The notes under the pieces are model-generated. The model ran no database searches, was not told the origin of the DNA, and saw only the letters and a list, made by a program, of their open reading frames with translations. 64,000 nt of DNA from Kribbella jiaozuonensis (GTDB taxonomy: Bacteria; Actinomycetota; Actinomycetes; Propionibacteriales; Kribbellaceae), in NCBI RefSeq assembly GCF_005233875.1, contig NZ_SZPZ01000006.1:434001-498000 (forward strand), in the 5' to 3' direction. Below are positions 24,387-33,328 of this stretch, piece after piece. A program made the translations under genes and the position numbers. Position 1 is the first letter of the stretch. Each line of letters begins with the position of its first letter.

Positions 24387-25643
24387 TCAGCAGGCGGCGG
24401 CGCGTTCGAGGAGGAGTTTGCGTTCGCGTTCGTTGCGGGTCAGGGCGGCGGCCTTCTCGAACTCCTCGCGGGCCTCGGGGAAGCGGCCGAGTTTGAAGAG
24501 GAGGTCGCCGCGGACGCTCGGTAGCAGGTGGTAGTCCTTCAGCGACGGGTCGTCGGCGATCGCGTCCACGGCCTCCAAGCCACGCTGGGGGCCGAACGCC
24601 ATCGAGATCGCGACTGCCTGGTTGAGCTCGACCACGGGCGACGGCGTGACCTGCGCGAGTACGGCGTACAGGCCGGCGATCCGGGCCCAGTCGGTGTCCT
24701 CCGGTACGGCGGCCCGGGCGTGGCAGGCGGCGATCGCGGACTGGAGGAGGTACGGGCCGGGCGGCTTCTCCAAGGCCCAGGCGTGGTCGATGCCTTCGAG
24801 GCCGCGGCGGATCAGCAGCCGGTCCCAGCGGCGGCGGTCCTGGTCGAGCAGGAGCACCGGCTCGCCGTCCGGCCCGACGCGGGCGTTGGCCCGGGACGAC
24901 TGCAGCTCCATCAAGGACAGCAGGCCGAGTACCTCGGGCTCGGTCGGCATCAGCTCCGCGATCAGACGACCGAGCCGCATCGCCTCGTTGCACAGTGCCG
25001 GACGCATCCAGTCGTCGCCCGCGGTCGCGGAGTACCCCTCGTTGTAGATCAGGTAGACGACCTCGAGGACGGACGACAACCGCTCCAGCAGGTCCGGCCC
25101 GGACGGCACCTCGAACTGGACCTCGGCCTTGGCCAGGTTGCGCTTGGCCCGGACGATCCGCTGCGCGATCGTCGGCTCCGGGGCAAGGAACGCGCGCGCG
25201 ATCTCGTCGGTCTTCAGGCCGCCGAGCAGCTTCAGCGTCAACGTCACCCGCGCGTCCATCGTCAACACCGGGTGACAGGCGGTGAACACGAGCCGGAGCA
25301 GGTCGTCCTCGATGTGGTCCTCGAGGATCGCCTCGACGTCGTCCTCGACGCTGTCGCCGTCGATCTCGAGCTCGTGCCCCATCTCGGCGAGCTTGCGCTG
25401 GTACGTGTCCTTACGCCGGATCAGGTCGATCGCCCGGCGCTTGGCGATCGCCATCAGCCAGGCGCCTGGATTGTTCGGTACGCCGGACTGCGGCCACTGC
25501 TCCAACGCCGCCACCAGCGCATCCTGCGCAAGCTCCTCGGCCAGACCCACGTCCCGCACGATCCGCGCGACACCCGCGATGATCCGCGCCGACTCGATCC
25601 GCCAGACCGCGTCGACCGCCCCATGCGCCTCCGTAACCGTCAC
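24387..25643 (-). CDS. ECF sigma factor, ECF42-like with long C-terminal extension
   Basis: 418-residue sigma factor. Region 2 (about 20-90) includes EELAQDALVAALEQWPQSGVPNNPGAWLMAIAKRRAIDLIRR. Region 4 (about 130-180) has TLTLKLLGGLKTDEIARAFLAPEPTIAQRIVRAKR. A 230-residue extension follows (VYLIYNEGYSATAGDDW..., TPSPVVELNQAVAIS, SVRGDLLFKLGRFPEAREEFEKAA), TPR-like and typical of ECF42, which use it in place of an anti-sigma factor. GTG 25643 overlaps the LLM stop (GTGA), so the two genes are coupled. Expected targets carry TGTCGA / CGA-T-C promoters, and DGPF genes in the window do. Confidence 0.92.
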   Translation of the reverse strand: MTVTEAHGAVDAVWRIESARIIAGVARIVRDVGLAEELAQDALVAALEQWPQSGVPNNPGAWLMAIAKRRAIDLIRRKDTYQRKLAEMGHELEIDGDSVEDDVEAILEDHIEDDLLRLVFTACHPVLTMDARVTLTLKLLGGLKTDEIARAFLAPEPTIAQRIVRAKRNLAKAEVQFEVPSGPDLLERLSSVLEVVYLIYNEGYSATAGDDWMRPALCNEAMRLGRLIAELMPTEPEVLGLLSLMELQSSRANARVGPDGEPVLLLDQDRRRWDRLLIRRGLEGIDHAWALEKPPGPYLLQSAIAACHARAAVPEDTDWARIAGLYAVLAQVTPSPVVELNQAVAISMAFGPQRGLEAVDAIADDPSLKDYHLLPSVRGDLLFKLGRFPEAREEFEKAAALTRNERERKLLLERAAAC

Positions 25644-26539
25644 CCCGCCACTGTAGACAGGAACGCGGTCGTCCGGCTCTGTTCTTCTGGAGTGCCGATC
25701 GGGGCGAGCATGAGGTCGGTGGCGCCGGTGTCGCGGACACGGTCGAGTTGCTTCCGGATCGATGCCTCGTCACCCACGATCAGTACGTCGGCCGGCCCGT
25801 CGACGCCTTCCCGGTCGAGCATCGCGCGGTACTCCGGAACCTGCCCGGCCAGCGCGAACTGTTCCGCGAACCGCGCCCGCACCGCGTCCTCGGCGGACGT
25901 CAGGCACACACCTAGCCCCGCCACGATCCGCGGACTGCGGCCGCCGGACGCCCGCGTGATCGACGGTACGACGTGCTCGCTCAAGGTTCGGGGCCCGGTC
26001 ATCCAGGTGATCGTTCCGTCGGCGAGCTCGCCCGCGACCTTGAGCATCGCCGGACCGAGGGCTGCGAGAAGCACGGACGGCGCCTCGGTGCCGGGTAGGT
26101 CGAGTGCGCCGACAGCGGTGTACGCCGAGCCGTGGTGGTCGACGGCCTCGCCGCGGAGGAGTGGTCGCAGTACCTCCAGGTACTCACGGAGTCGTCGCGC
26201 CGGACGATCGGTGGGCAGTCCGTACATCGTGCTGACCATCCGGGCGATGCCGGCGCCGATGCCGAGCGTGAGTCGGTTGCCGACCGCGGCCTGCACGGTC
26301 AGCGCCTCCTTCGCGAGCACGAGCGGGTGCCGCTGGGGGAAGGGCACGACGGCGGTGCCCAGCTCAATCCCCGGAGCGGTCGGGCCGGCGGCCGCGAGTG
26401 TGGTGAGCGCGTCCCAGCCCACGCCGTGCGTCACCCAAGCGGTGGCGACACCAGCCGCCGCGGCCTCCTGGATCTGCCGGGTGATCTCCGGCAGCGGGGC
26501 GGGTCCGCGGACGTCGCCGAAGGCCATGCCGATGCGCAT
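25640..26539 (-). CDS. LLM-class flavin/F420-dependent oxidoreductase
   Basis: 299-residue TIM-barrel LLM enzyme. It has MRIGMAFGDVRGPAPLPEI, the IELGTAVVPFPQRHPLVLAKEALTVQ strand, RLTLGIGAG and C-terminal GDEASIRKQLDRVRDTGATDLML. It may use F420 or FMN; the substrate is not inferable. It is the first gene of an operon with the ECF42-type sigma factor and is divergent from a TetR gene. Paired TetR operators lie in its promoter region. ATG 26539 follows GAGGAGATCCA. Confidence 0.9.
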   Translation of the reverse strand: MRIGMAFGDVRGPAPLPEITRQIQEAAAAGVATAWVTHGVGWDALTTLAAAGPTAPGIELGTAVVPFPQRHPLVLAKEALTVQAAVGNRLTLGIGAGIARMVSTMYGLPTDRPARRLREYLEVLRPLLRGEAVDHHGSAYTAVGALDLPGTEAPSVLLAALGPAMLKVAGELADGTITWMTGPRTLSEHVVPSITRASGGRSPRIVAGLGVCLTSAEDAVRARFAEQFALAGQVPEYRAMLDREGVDGPADVLIVGDEASIRKQLDRVRDTGATDLMLAPIGTPEEQSRTTAFLSTVAG

Positions 26540-26558
26540 CTGGATCTCCTCAGAGTTT

Positions 26559-26613
26559 AAGTGGGGTGGTCCCCCGGTTGTCAGCCGCTACGATATGGGG
26601 GACCACCCCGCTT
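26559..26613. promoter_or_regulatory. Paired TetR operators between LLM-sigma operon and tetR
   Basis: AAGTGGGGTGGTCCCCC (26559-26575) and GGGGGACCACCCCGCTT (26597-26613) are inverted copies matching at 16 of 17 bases, 21 bp apart. Each copy has a GGGG/CCCC core. TACGAT (26589-26594) between them is a likely -10 for the tetR gene. Confidence 0.65.
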
Positions 26614-26634
26614 ACGTCAAGGGACTTCGAAGAG

Positions 26635-27168
26635 ATGCGCGCAGATGCCCAGCGGAACCGGGACCGCCTGGTAGCGGTCGCGGCCGAGGTCGTTGCCGAG
26701 CAGGGCGCGGAGGCGTCGCTCGAGGAGATCTCCCGCCGGGCCGGCGTCGGATCGGCGACGCTGCACCGGCATTTCGGCGGCCGGATCAGCTTGCTGGAAG
26801 AGGTGTTCCGGAGCAGCGTCGACGCGGTCTGCGCGCAGGCCGTCGAGCTGCTCGATGCTCCGGATCCCCTGCAGGCGTTGACGAACTGGCTCCGCGCGAT
26901 GGTCCGGCACGCGACCAGCAGCCGCGGCCTCGCGACCGTGCTGGTGATGAGCGGGGACTGCGGTACGGACACGCACGCGCGGGTGATCGCGGCCGGCCGG
27001 AGCTTGCTGGAGCGCGCCCAGGACGGTGGCGCCGTACCCGCGGATGTCCGGATCGAGGACCTGCTGAAGCTGGTCAACGGCATCTCACTGGCCAGCGGCG
27101 ACGACTCCGCCCAGGCCGACCGATTGCTCACCCTGGCAATGCGGGGGATAGCACCCGCCCGGGGCTAA
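26635..27168 (+). CDS. TetR family regulator
   Basis: 177-residue TetR protein. The HTH reads AAEVVAEQGAEASLEEISRRAGVGSATLHRHFGGRISLLEEVF (about 15-60); the C-terminal part is a small helical ligand domain with Cys in GDCGTDTHARV. ATG 26635 is chosen because the in-frame extension upstream crosses the operator repeats. It is divergent from the LLM-sigma operon and probably represses both directions. Control of an ECF42 sigma by a ligand-sensing TetR would be the notable consequence. Confidence 0.87.
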   Translation: MRADAQRNRDRLVAVAAEVVAEQGAEASLEEISRRAGVGSATLHRHFGGRISLLEEVFRSSVDAVCAQAVELLDAPDPLQALTNWLRAMVRHATSSRGLATVLVMSGDCGTDTHARVIAAGRSLLERAQDGGAVPADVRIEDLLKLVNGISLASGDDSAQADRLLTLAMRGIAPARG

Positions 27169-27213
27169 TAGACTTCGGTCCGAAAACCCCCGGAAGATGG
27201 CTTGAGGTTTGCT

Positions 27214-30210
27214 GTGCTCACCATGCAGGACGCGCTGCTGGCGCTGACGAAGTACTGGACCGACCGGGGCTGCATGGTCGTGCAGCCGTTCAACACCGAG
27301 GTCGGGGCCGGAACGCTGAACCCGGCGACCATCCTGCGGGTGCTCGGTCCCGAGCCGTGGCGGGTCGCGTACGTCGAGCCGAGTGTGCGGCCCGACGACA
27401 GCCGCTACGGCGAGAACCCGAACCGGCTGCAGACCCACACCCAGTTCCAGGTGGTGCTCAAGCCGGACCCGGGCAACCCGCAGGAGCTGTTCCTGGAGAG
27501 CCTGACCGCGCTCGGGATCGACATCCACGCGCACGACGTCCGGTTCGTCGAGGACAACTGGGCCAACCCGGCGACCGGTTCCTGGGGTCTGGGCTGGGAG
27601 GTCTGGCTGGACGGCCTGGAGATCACCCAGTTCACGTACTTCCAGCAGGCCGGCGGTATGACGCTCGACCCGGTGTCGGTGGAGATCACCTACGGCATCG
27701 AGCGGATCATGATGGCGCTGCAGGGCGTCTCGCACTTCAAGGACATCGCCTACGCGCCCGGCATCTCGTACGGCGAGGCGTTCGGCCAGGCGGAGTACGA
27801 GATGAGCCGGTACTACCTCGACGACGCCGACGTGGAGTCGCAGAAGCGGCTGTTCGAGGAGTACGCGAACGAGGCCCGCCGGATGATCGACGACCGGCTC
27901 CCGGTGCCCGCGCACATCCAGGTACTGCGTTGTTCGCACACCTTCAACGTCCTCGACGCCCGCGGTGCCGTCAGTACGACGGAACGCGCGAAGGCGTTCG
28001 GCCGGATGCGCACGCTGGCCCGCGAGGTCTCCCGGCTGTGGGCCGAGCGCCGCGAGGAGCTGAAGTACCCGCTGGGTCTCGCCGAGCTTCCGCCGGCCGC
28101 GGCCGAGCCGACCGGGTTCCCGGCGATCACCGGGACGCGGCAGCTGACGTTCGAGATCGGTACCGAGGAGATGCCGCCGTCGGAGGTCACCAAGACCGCC
28201 GAGGCCGTGCGTTCCGCGCTGGAGGAGAAGCTCGGCGCGACCCGGCTCGGGCACGGCGCCATCACGACGTACGCGACTCCGCGCCGGGTCGTCGCCTTCG
28301 TCGCCGAGGTCCAGGCCAGCGAGCCGGATGCCGAGCGGGTGGTGCGCGGTCCGCGGAAGTCGGCGGCGTACGACGTCGACGGCAACGTCACCAAGGCCGC
28401 CGCCGGGTTCGCCCGAGGTCAGAAGGTCGACCCCAGCGAGCTGCACGACCTGGACGTCGACGGCGTCGAGTACGTCGCGGTCACCAAGCCCGACCCGGGT
28501 CGCGGGGCTGCCGAGGTACTGAGCGGCGTACTGAGCGAGATCGTGAGCGGCCTCCGCTCCGACAAGAACATGCGCTGGAACGACGCCAAGCTGTCCTTCA
28601 CCCGCCCCATCCGCTGGCTCGTCGCGCTGCTCGGCGACCAGGTGGTTCCGGTCTCGGTGTCGTCGCTCGCCGCCGGCCGGACCACGCGGGTGCACCGGAC
28701 CGCGGCGCCGCCGAAGGTCGAAATCGCCTCGGCCGAGGGGTACCTCGACCTGCTCCGCATCCACGGCATCGAAGCCGATCCGGCCAAGCGCCGCGCGCAG
28801 ATCGTCGCCGCGGCGACCGAGCTGGCGAAGACCGTCAACGGCACGGTCGACTTCGAGGGTGAGGCCGCGCTGGTCGACCAGGTCGTCAACCTGATCGAGG
28901 AGCCGACGTCGATCCTCGGCGGGTTCGCCGCCGACTACCTCGAGCTGCCGAGCGAGATCCTGACGACGGTGATGCGCAAGCACCAGCGGTACCTGCCGGT
29001 CCGGGACGCGGATGGCAAACTGCTCCCGCATTTCGTTGCCGTGGCCAACGGTTCCGTCGACGAGGACGTGGTGCGCGCGGGTAACGAGGGTGTACTGCGG
29101 GCGCGGTACGAGGACGCCGCGTTCTTCTGGCGCGCCGACCTGCAGACGCCGCTCGAGTCGATGAAGGGCGAGCTGGAGAAGCTGGCCTTCGAGGAGCGGC
29201 TCGGCTCGATGGCCGATCGCGCGGGTCGCATCGGCCGTATCGCGCTGGCGTTGGCCGGCACGGTCGATCTCGGCGGCGACGACCTGACCACGCTGAAGCG
29301 GGCGGCCGAGCTGGCGAAGTTCGACCTGGGTTCGCAGATGGTGGTCGAGCTGACCAGCCTGGCCGGCACGATGGCCCGCGAGTACGCGCGTCGCGCCGGG
29401 GAAACCGAGGGCGTCGCGCAGGCGCTGTTCGACATGGAGCTGCCGCGGTCCGCCGGTGACCCGGTGCCGTCGACGACTCCGGGCGCGCTGCTCGCGCTGG
29501 CCGACCGGTTCGACCTGCTGGCCGGACTGTTCGGTGTCGGTGCGAAGCCGACCGGAAGCTCGGACCCGTTCGCGTTGCGTCGTGCCGCCGGCGGTGTGGT
29601 CGCGATCCTGCGCGAGCACCCGGAACTGCGGGCGATCACGCTGCCGGTCGGTCTGCAGGCCGCCGCCGCGGAGATCGGTGCCCAGGGCATCGACGTACCG
29701 GCGGAGTCGCTGGACGAGGTAGCCGAGTTCACCGTCCGGCGGTACGAGCAGCAGCTGCTCGACCACGGCGACGACCACCTCCAGGTCGCTGCAGTGTTGC
29801 CGTTGGCAACCGCTCCGGCAGCCGCCGACGAGACGCTCAAGACCCTGCAGGGCCTGGTTGGCAACAGCGACTTCGCCGACCTGGTCGCCGTTCTCCAGCG
29901 GGTACGCCGGATCGTCCCGGAAGGCACCGAGGCGTCGTACGACTCGAGCAAACTGACCGAGCCGGCCGAGGTCGCGCTGCACGAGGCGGTCGAGAAGATC
30001 GGTCAGGCGCCGACGGGTCTGGCCGACTTCGTCGCCGCCGCCTCGGTCCTGGTCGAGCCAGTCAACGCCTTCTTCGACGAAATCCTCGTAATGGCCAAGG
30101 AACCGGACATCCGCGCCGCACGCCTGGGCCTCCTCGCCACCATCAGCCAACTCGCCGCCCCGGTCCTGGACTGGCAAGCATTGGGCACCAGCCTGAGCCC
30201 GGCTGAGTGA
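27214..30210 (+). CDS. glyQS: Glycyl-tRNA synthetase, fused alpha-beta form
   Basis: 998 residues. Residues 1-300 are the class II alpha subunit (DALLALTKYWTDRGCMVVQPFNTEVGAG, VAYVEPSVRPDDSRYGENPNRLQTHTQFQVVLKPDPGN). The rest is the beta subunit (TFEIGTEEMPPSEV, NMRWNDAKLSFTRPIRWLVALLGD, MRKHQRYLPVRD, and a C-terminal anticodon domain). It charges tRNA-Gly. Most bacteria with this type encode the subunits as separate genes, while many actinobacteria use the unrelated homodimer. GTG 27214 has GAGG six bases upstream; ATG 27223 is the alternative. TAGACT (27169-27174) may be the -10. No T-box fits in the short leader. Confidence 0.95.
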   Translation: MLTMQDALLALTKYWTDRGCMVVQPFNTEVGAGTLNPATILRVLGPEPWRVAYVEPSVRPDDSRYGENPNRLQTHTQFQVVLKPDPGNPQELFLESLTALGIDIHAHDVRFVEDNWANPATGSWGLGWEVWLDGLEITQFTYFQQAGGMTLDPVSVEITYGIERIMMALQGVSHFKDIAYAPGISYGEAFGQAEYEMSRYYLDDADVESQKRLFEEYANEARRMIDDRLPVPAHIQVLRCSHTFNVLDARGAVSTTERAKAFGRMRTLAREVSRLWAERREELKYPLGLAELPPAAAEPTGFPAITGTRQLTFEIGTEEMPPSEVTKTAEAVRSALEEKLGATRLGHGAITTYATPRRVVAFVAEVQASEPDAERVVRGPRKSAAYDVDGNVTKAAAGFARGQKVDPSELHDLDVDGVEYVAVTKPDPGRGAAEVLSGVLSEIVSGLRSDKNMRWNDAKLSFTRPIRWLVALLGDQVVPVSVSSLAAGRTTRVHRTAAPPKVEIASAEGYLDLLRIHGIEADPAKRRAQIVAAATELAKTVNGTVDFEGEAALVDQVVNLIEEPTSILGGFAADYLELPSEILTTVMRKHQRYLPVRDADGKLLPHFVAVANGSVDEDVVRAGNEGVLRARYEDAAFFWRADLQTPLESMKGELEKLAFEERLGSMADRAGRIGRIALALAGTVDLGGDDLTTLKRAAELAKFDLGSQMVVELTSLAGTMAREYARRAGETEGVAQALFDMELPRSAGDPVPSTTPGALLALADRFDLLAGLFGVGAKPTGSSDPFALRRAAGGVVAILREHPELRAITLPVGLQAAAAEIGAQGIDVPAESLDEVAEFTVRRYEQQLLDHGDDHLQVAAVLPLATAPAAADETLKTLQGLVGNSDFADLVAVLQRVRRIVPEGTEASYDSSKLTEPAEVALHEAVEKIGQAPTGLADFVAAASVLVEPVNAFFDEILVMAKEPDIRAARLGLLATISQLAAPVLDWQALGTSLSPAE

Positions 30211-30218
30211 GGTTTCAC

Positions 30219-31193
30219 ATGACGTTGAGTCCCGCAGAGGCTGCCGAGCGGTCGGAGGTGTTCGCGCCGAGGTTGCGTGAGCATCTGCCGCCGACCCCGT
30301 TCGTCCCGTACGGCGCCATCAGCGAGGATCTCGGCGTCGAGCTGCTGGTGAAATGCGAGCACCAGCAGCGGACGGGGTCGTTCAAGGCGCGGGGCGCGAT
30401 GGCGAAGATCCTCACGCTGAGCGACGCGGAACGCTCGGCCGGGGTGGTTACCGCGTCGACGGGTAACCACGGGCTGGGCGTCGGCAACGCACTGGCCACG
30501 CTGGGCGGGCACGGGATTGTGTATCTGCCGGAGACGGCGTCGCCGAGCAAGGTGGCGGCGTTGCGGCGGCTCGGGCTCGAATTGCGGGCTGAGGGCAACG
30601 ATTCCGGGGTGCTCGAGCCGAAAGCGCGGGCGTATGCGGCGGAGCACGGGCTGACGTATGTGCCGCCGTACAACGATCCTGACATCATCGCCGGGCAGGG
30701 GACCGTGGCGGTCGAGATCGTCGAGCAGTTGGCCGGTGAGCCGCTCGACGCCGTCTTCGTGTCGGTCGGTGGCGGCGGGTTGATCAGCGGGGTCGCGGCG
30801 GTGCTGAAGAAGCATCTGCCCGGGATCCGCGTGTACGGCGCACAGCCGGCCGTCGACGATGCGATGGCGGCCTCGGTGCGGGCGGGCGAGATCGTCCAGG
30901 TCGACGCCGAGCGGACCTTGTCGGACGGTACGGCGGGCAGCGTCGAGCCGGGCAGCATCACGTTCGACTTGTGTCGCGAACTGGTCGACGACTGGGTCCT
31001 GGTCGAGGAGGACGCGATCCGCGAGGCGCTGCGCATGGTCATCGATACCGAGCACCAGTTGATCGAAGGCTCAGCGGCGCTGGCGTTCGCGGCCGCACGT
31101 GAACGCCGTACCGAACTGGCCGGCAAACGCGTCGCGGTCGTGTCGTGTGGCGGCAACATGTCGTCCTCGACCTTGGTGGCCGCGCTTGCGTGA
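30219..31193 (+). CDS. PLP-dependent threonine/serine dehydratase-like enzyme
   Basis: 324-residue fold-type II PLP enzyme. The PLP-lysine motif is GSFKARGA (Lys near residue 52), with ASTGNHGLG for the substrate carboxylate, the phosphate loop SVGGGGLISG, and CGGN near the end. It has no C-terminal ACT domain, so it resembles catabolic threonine or hydroxyectoine-type dehydratases rather than biosynthetic IlvA. ATG 30219 is 8 bp after glyQS and probably cotranscribed. Substrate uncertain. Confidence 0.87.
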   Translation: MTLSPAEAAERSEVFAPRLREHLPPTPFVPYGAISEDLGVELLVKCEHQQRTGSFKARGAMAKILTLSDAERSAGVVTASTGNHGLGVGNALATLGGHGIVYLPETASPSKVAALRRLGLELRAEGNDSGVLEPKARAYAAEHGLTYVPPYNDPDIIAGQGTVAVEIVEQLAGEPLDAVFVSVGGGGLISGVAAVLKKHLPGIRVYGAQPAVDDAMAASVRAGEIVQVDAERTLSDGTAGSVEPGSITFDLCRELVDDWVLVEEDAIREALRMVIDTEHQLIEGSAALAFAAARERRTELAGKRVAVVSCGGNMSSSTLVAALA

Positions 31194-32094
31194 GCTCGTC
31201 GTGCTCGGGACCGGCAGCCAGGTGCCGTCGCGGGAACGCACGCAGAACGGGTACTTCCTGCGCTGGGACGACGAGGGCTTCCTCTTCGATCCGGGGGAGG
31301 GCACGCAGCGGCAGATGCTGTACGCCGGGGTCGCGGCCGGCGCGATCACGCGAATGTGCATCACGCATTTCCACGGCGATCACTGTCTCGGGATGCCCGG
31401 AATCGTGCAGCGGTTGTCGCTGGACGACGTACCGCATCCGGTCCGTGCGCACTATCCGGCGTCGGGCCAGAAGTACTTCGCGCGTTTGCGGTACGCCGCG
31501 TCGTTCTTCGAGCGGGCCGAATTGCTCGAGGAGCCGGTAGAGGAGGACGGCCTGTTGTCGGTCGGCTCGTTCGGGCAGCTGTGGGCGCGCCGGCTCGAGC
31601 ACTCGGTGGACTCGTTCGGATACCAGTTGATCGAGCCTGACGGCCGCCGGATGCTTCCGGACAGACTGGCTGCTCACGGCATCGTTGGTCCGGCCATCGG
31701 TCGGCTCCAGCAGGCCGGATCTCTCCAGGTGGACGGCCGGACGGTGAACATCGAGGACGTCAGCGAACCGCGGCCGGGCCAACGATTCGCGTTCATCATG
31801 GACACCCGCCTGTGCGAGAACGTACTGCGGTTGGCGCAGGACGCGGATCTGCTGGTGATCGAGTCGACATACCTGTCCTCAGAAGCTGATTTAGCCCGTC
31901 GTTTCGGGCATTTGACGGCTCGGCAGGCAGCCCGCGTGGCGGCGGAGTGCGGCGTACGCAAATTGGTCCTGACCCACTTTTCCCAGCGTTATCAGGAACC
32001 TGAGCGTTTTCTCAGCGAAGCCGCCGCCGAGTTCTCCGGCGAGATCGTGGTCGCATCCGACCTCAGTCGGACGCCGGTTCCGGCCCGCCGCTAG
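31186..32094 (+). CDS. rnz: Ribonuclease Z (tRNA 3'-endonuclease)
   Basis: 302-residue metallo-beta-lactamase fold nuclease that trims the 3' end of tRNA precursors. It starts RELVVLGTGSQVPSRERTQNGYFLRWDD, has the RNase Z hallmark FDPGEGTQRQM, the zinc motif HFHGDHCLGMPG and later His ligands in FIMDTRLCENV and LTHFSQRY. The only plausible in-frame start before this region is TTG 31186, which overlaps the end of the dehydratase gene, so translation is coupled. The link to glyQS two genes upstream gives the operon a tRNA theme. Confidence 0.92.
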   Translation: MRELVVLGTGSQVPSRERTQNGYFLRWDDEGFLFDPGEGTQRQMLYAGVAAGAITRMCITHFHGDHCLGMPGIVQRLSLDDVPHPVRAHYPASGQKYFARLRYAASFFERAELLEEPVEEDGLLSVGSFGQLWARRLEHSVDSFGYQLIEPDGRRMLPDRLAAHGIVGPAIGRLQQAGSLQVDGRTVNIEDVSEPRPGQRFAFIMDTRLCENVLRLAQDADLLVIESTYLSSEADLARRFGHLTARQAARVAAECGVRKLVLTHFSQRYQEPERFLSEAAAEFSGEIVVASDLSRTPVPARR

Positions 32095-32197
32095 GGCGAA
32101 CAATGCATGACGAGAAGGCCAACACGGCTCGACACCGGTGACGGCAGGATTAGCATTACCGGCGAATGGAATTGCCGATCACCAGGAGTAATCTCTC

Positions 32198-33328
32198 GTG
32201 CGCACTCCCCGTCCGATACCGGCTGCGATCGCGCTGGTCGGTGTAGGCGCGGTGGTTGCCGTGGCGGTGTGGCGGCCCTGGGAGGGCTCAGCCGGCACGG
32301 CCAACGCAGCCAGTAGCCCCACCCAGGTGACGGTGTCCCGCAGTGCGTGCGGCCAGGGCTGGACCGATGCGAAGACCGGCCGGCAGACGATCACCCTGCA
32401 CAACACCGGCGACGCCTCCGCCGAGGTCGATCTCGTCGACGTCGACAGCAAGAAGGTGTACGGCGAGGTGGAGGGCCTGGGCCCGAACACGTCCGCGCCG
32501 ATGGACGTGCAGCTCGGCGCCGGCCGGTACGCGATCCGCTGCCTGATCGAGGACACCGACGTGCTCACCGGCCCGACGGTCACCGTCGCGGGCGACGGGA
32601 AGGCCGGCCCCGCAGTGGTCGCCGTCACCAAGAACGACATGTTGCCGCTGGTGAAGCAGTACGAGGCCGCGGTCGCCGCCGGCGTCGCCGGCCTGGTGGT
32701 CAAGACGGACAAGCTGCGTGCGGATGTGGACGCCGGCAACCTCGCTGCTGCCCGGGCGGACTGGCTGCCCGCGCATCTGGCGTACAACTCGCTCGGTGCG
32801 GCGTACGACGCGTTCGGCGACTTCGCGGACAAGATCGACGGATCCGGCGGCTTCCACCCGTTGGAGAAGGGCCTGTGGCACAACGGCTCCGCCGCCAGCC
32901 TGAAGCCGATCGCGGACCAGTTGGCGGCCGACGTACACGGCCTGCAGAAGGACCTGCCCAACGAGCAGGTCGATCCGAACGACCTTGGCCTTCGCGCCCA
33001 CGAGATCATGGAGAACGCGCTCCAGTTCGAGCTGACCGGCGAGAACGACCAGGGCAGCGGTACGTCGCTGAACACCGCACTGGCCAACCTGAACGGCACG
33101 GCGAACGTGCTTGCCATCCTCGACCCGGTCCTCAAGCCCCGCGATCCCGACCTGCCCCAGGTGCAGAAGTGGGAAGCCCGGGTACGCGCGCTGCTGACCG
33201 CGCACCAGAACACCCCGGTCGCCCAGCTGGATCAGACCACCCGGGAACAGCTCAACGGCGCCGTCGGAGAACTGCTGGAGAAGCTCGCCCCGGTTGCGGC
33301 GATCTGTGAAGTTCGGAGGGCTGGATGA
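32198..33328 (+). CDS. efeO: Iron-uptake lipoprotein-like component EfeO
   Basis: 376-residue EfeO. An N-terminal membrane anchor or signal (IPAAIALVGVGAVVAVAVW) is followed by a cupredoxin domain (about 40-130, VTVSRSACGQGW...GRYAIRCLIED) and an imelysin/M75 domain with the metal motif HEIMEN and GGFHPLEKGLW. It binds iron outside the membrane for the EfeUOB importer. GTG 32198 follows AGGAG; TAGCAT (32151-32156) is a possible -10. No efeU permease gene is adjacent. Confidence 0.93.
   Translation: MRTPRPIPAAIALVGVGAVVAVAVWRPWEGSAGTANAASSPTQVTVSRSACGQGWTDAKTGRQTITLHNTGDASAEVDLVDVDSKKVYGEVEGLGPNTSAPMDVQLGAGRYAIRCLIEDTDVLTGPTVTVAGDGKAGPAVVAVTKNDMLPLVKQYEAAVAAGVAGLVVKTDKLRADVDAGNLAAARADWLPAHLAYNSLGAAYDAFGDFADKIDGSGGFHPLEKGLWHNGSAASLKPIADQLAADVHGLQKDLPNEQVDPNDLGLRAHEIMENALQFELTGENDQGSGTSLNTALANLNGTANVLAILDPVLKPRDPDLPQVQKWEARVRALLTAHQNTPVAQLDQTTREQLNGAVGELLEKLAPVAAICEVRRAG

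Noticed and set aside
24528..28862. Very long plus-strand open frame crossing the sigma factor, LLM, tetR and glyQS genes
   Set aside because: It lies in a shadow frame. Its translation is Arg/Pro/Gly-rich without domains, and it contradicts several clear genes on both strands.
27085..30177. 1030-codon minus-strand open frame opposite glyQS
   Set aside because: It is the antisense shadow of the high-GC synthetase gene. The protein has no recognisable motif, only repeated Arg/Leu/Gly/Asp.
32129..32134. TCGACA before efeO as a minus-strand TGTCGA -35
   Set aside because: The nearest CGTC on that strand is 16 bp away, and no minus-strand gene lies downstream.
32145..32163. GGATTAGCATTACC before efeO as an IdeR box
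   Set aside because: The two half-sites are out of register with the 19-bp consensus by one base; it looks more like a TAGCAT -10 element.
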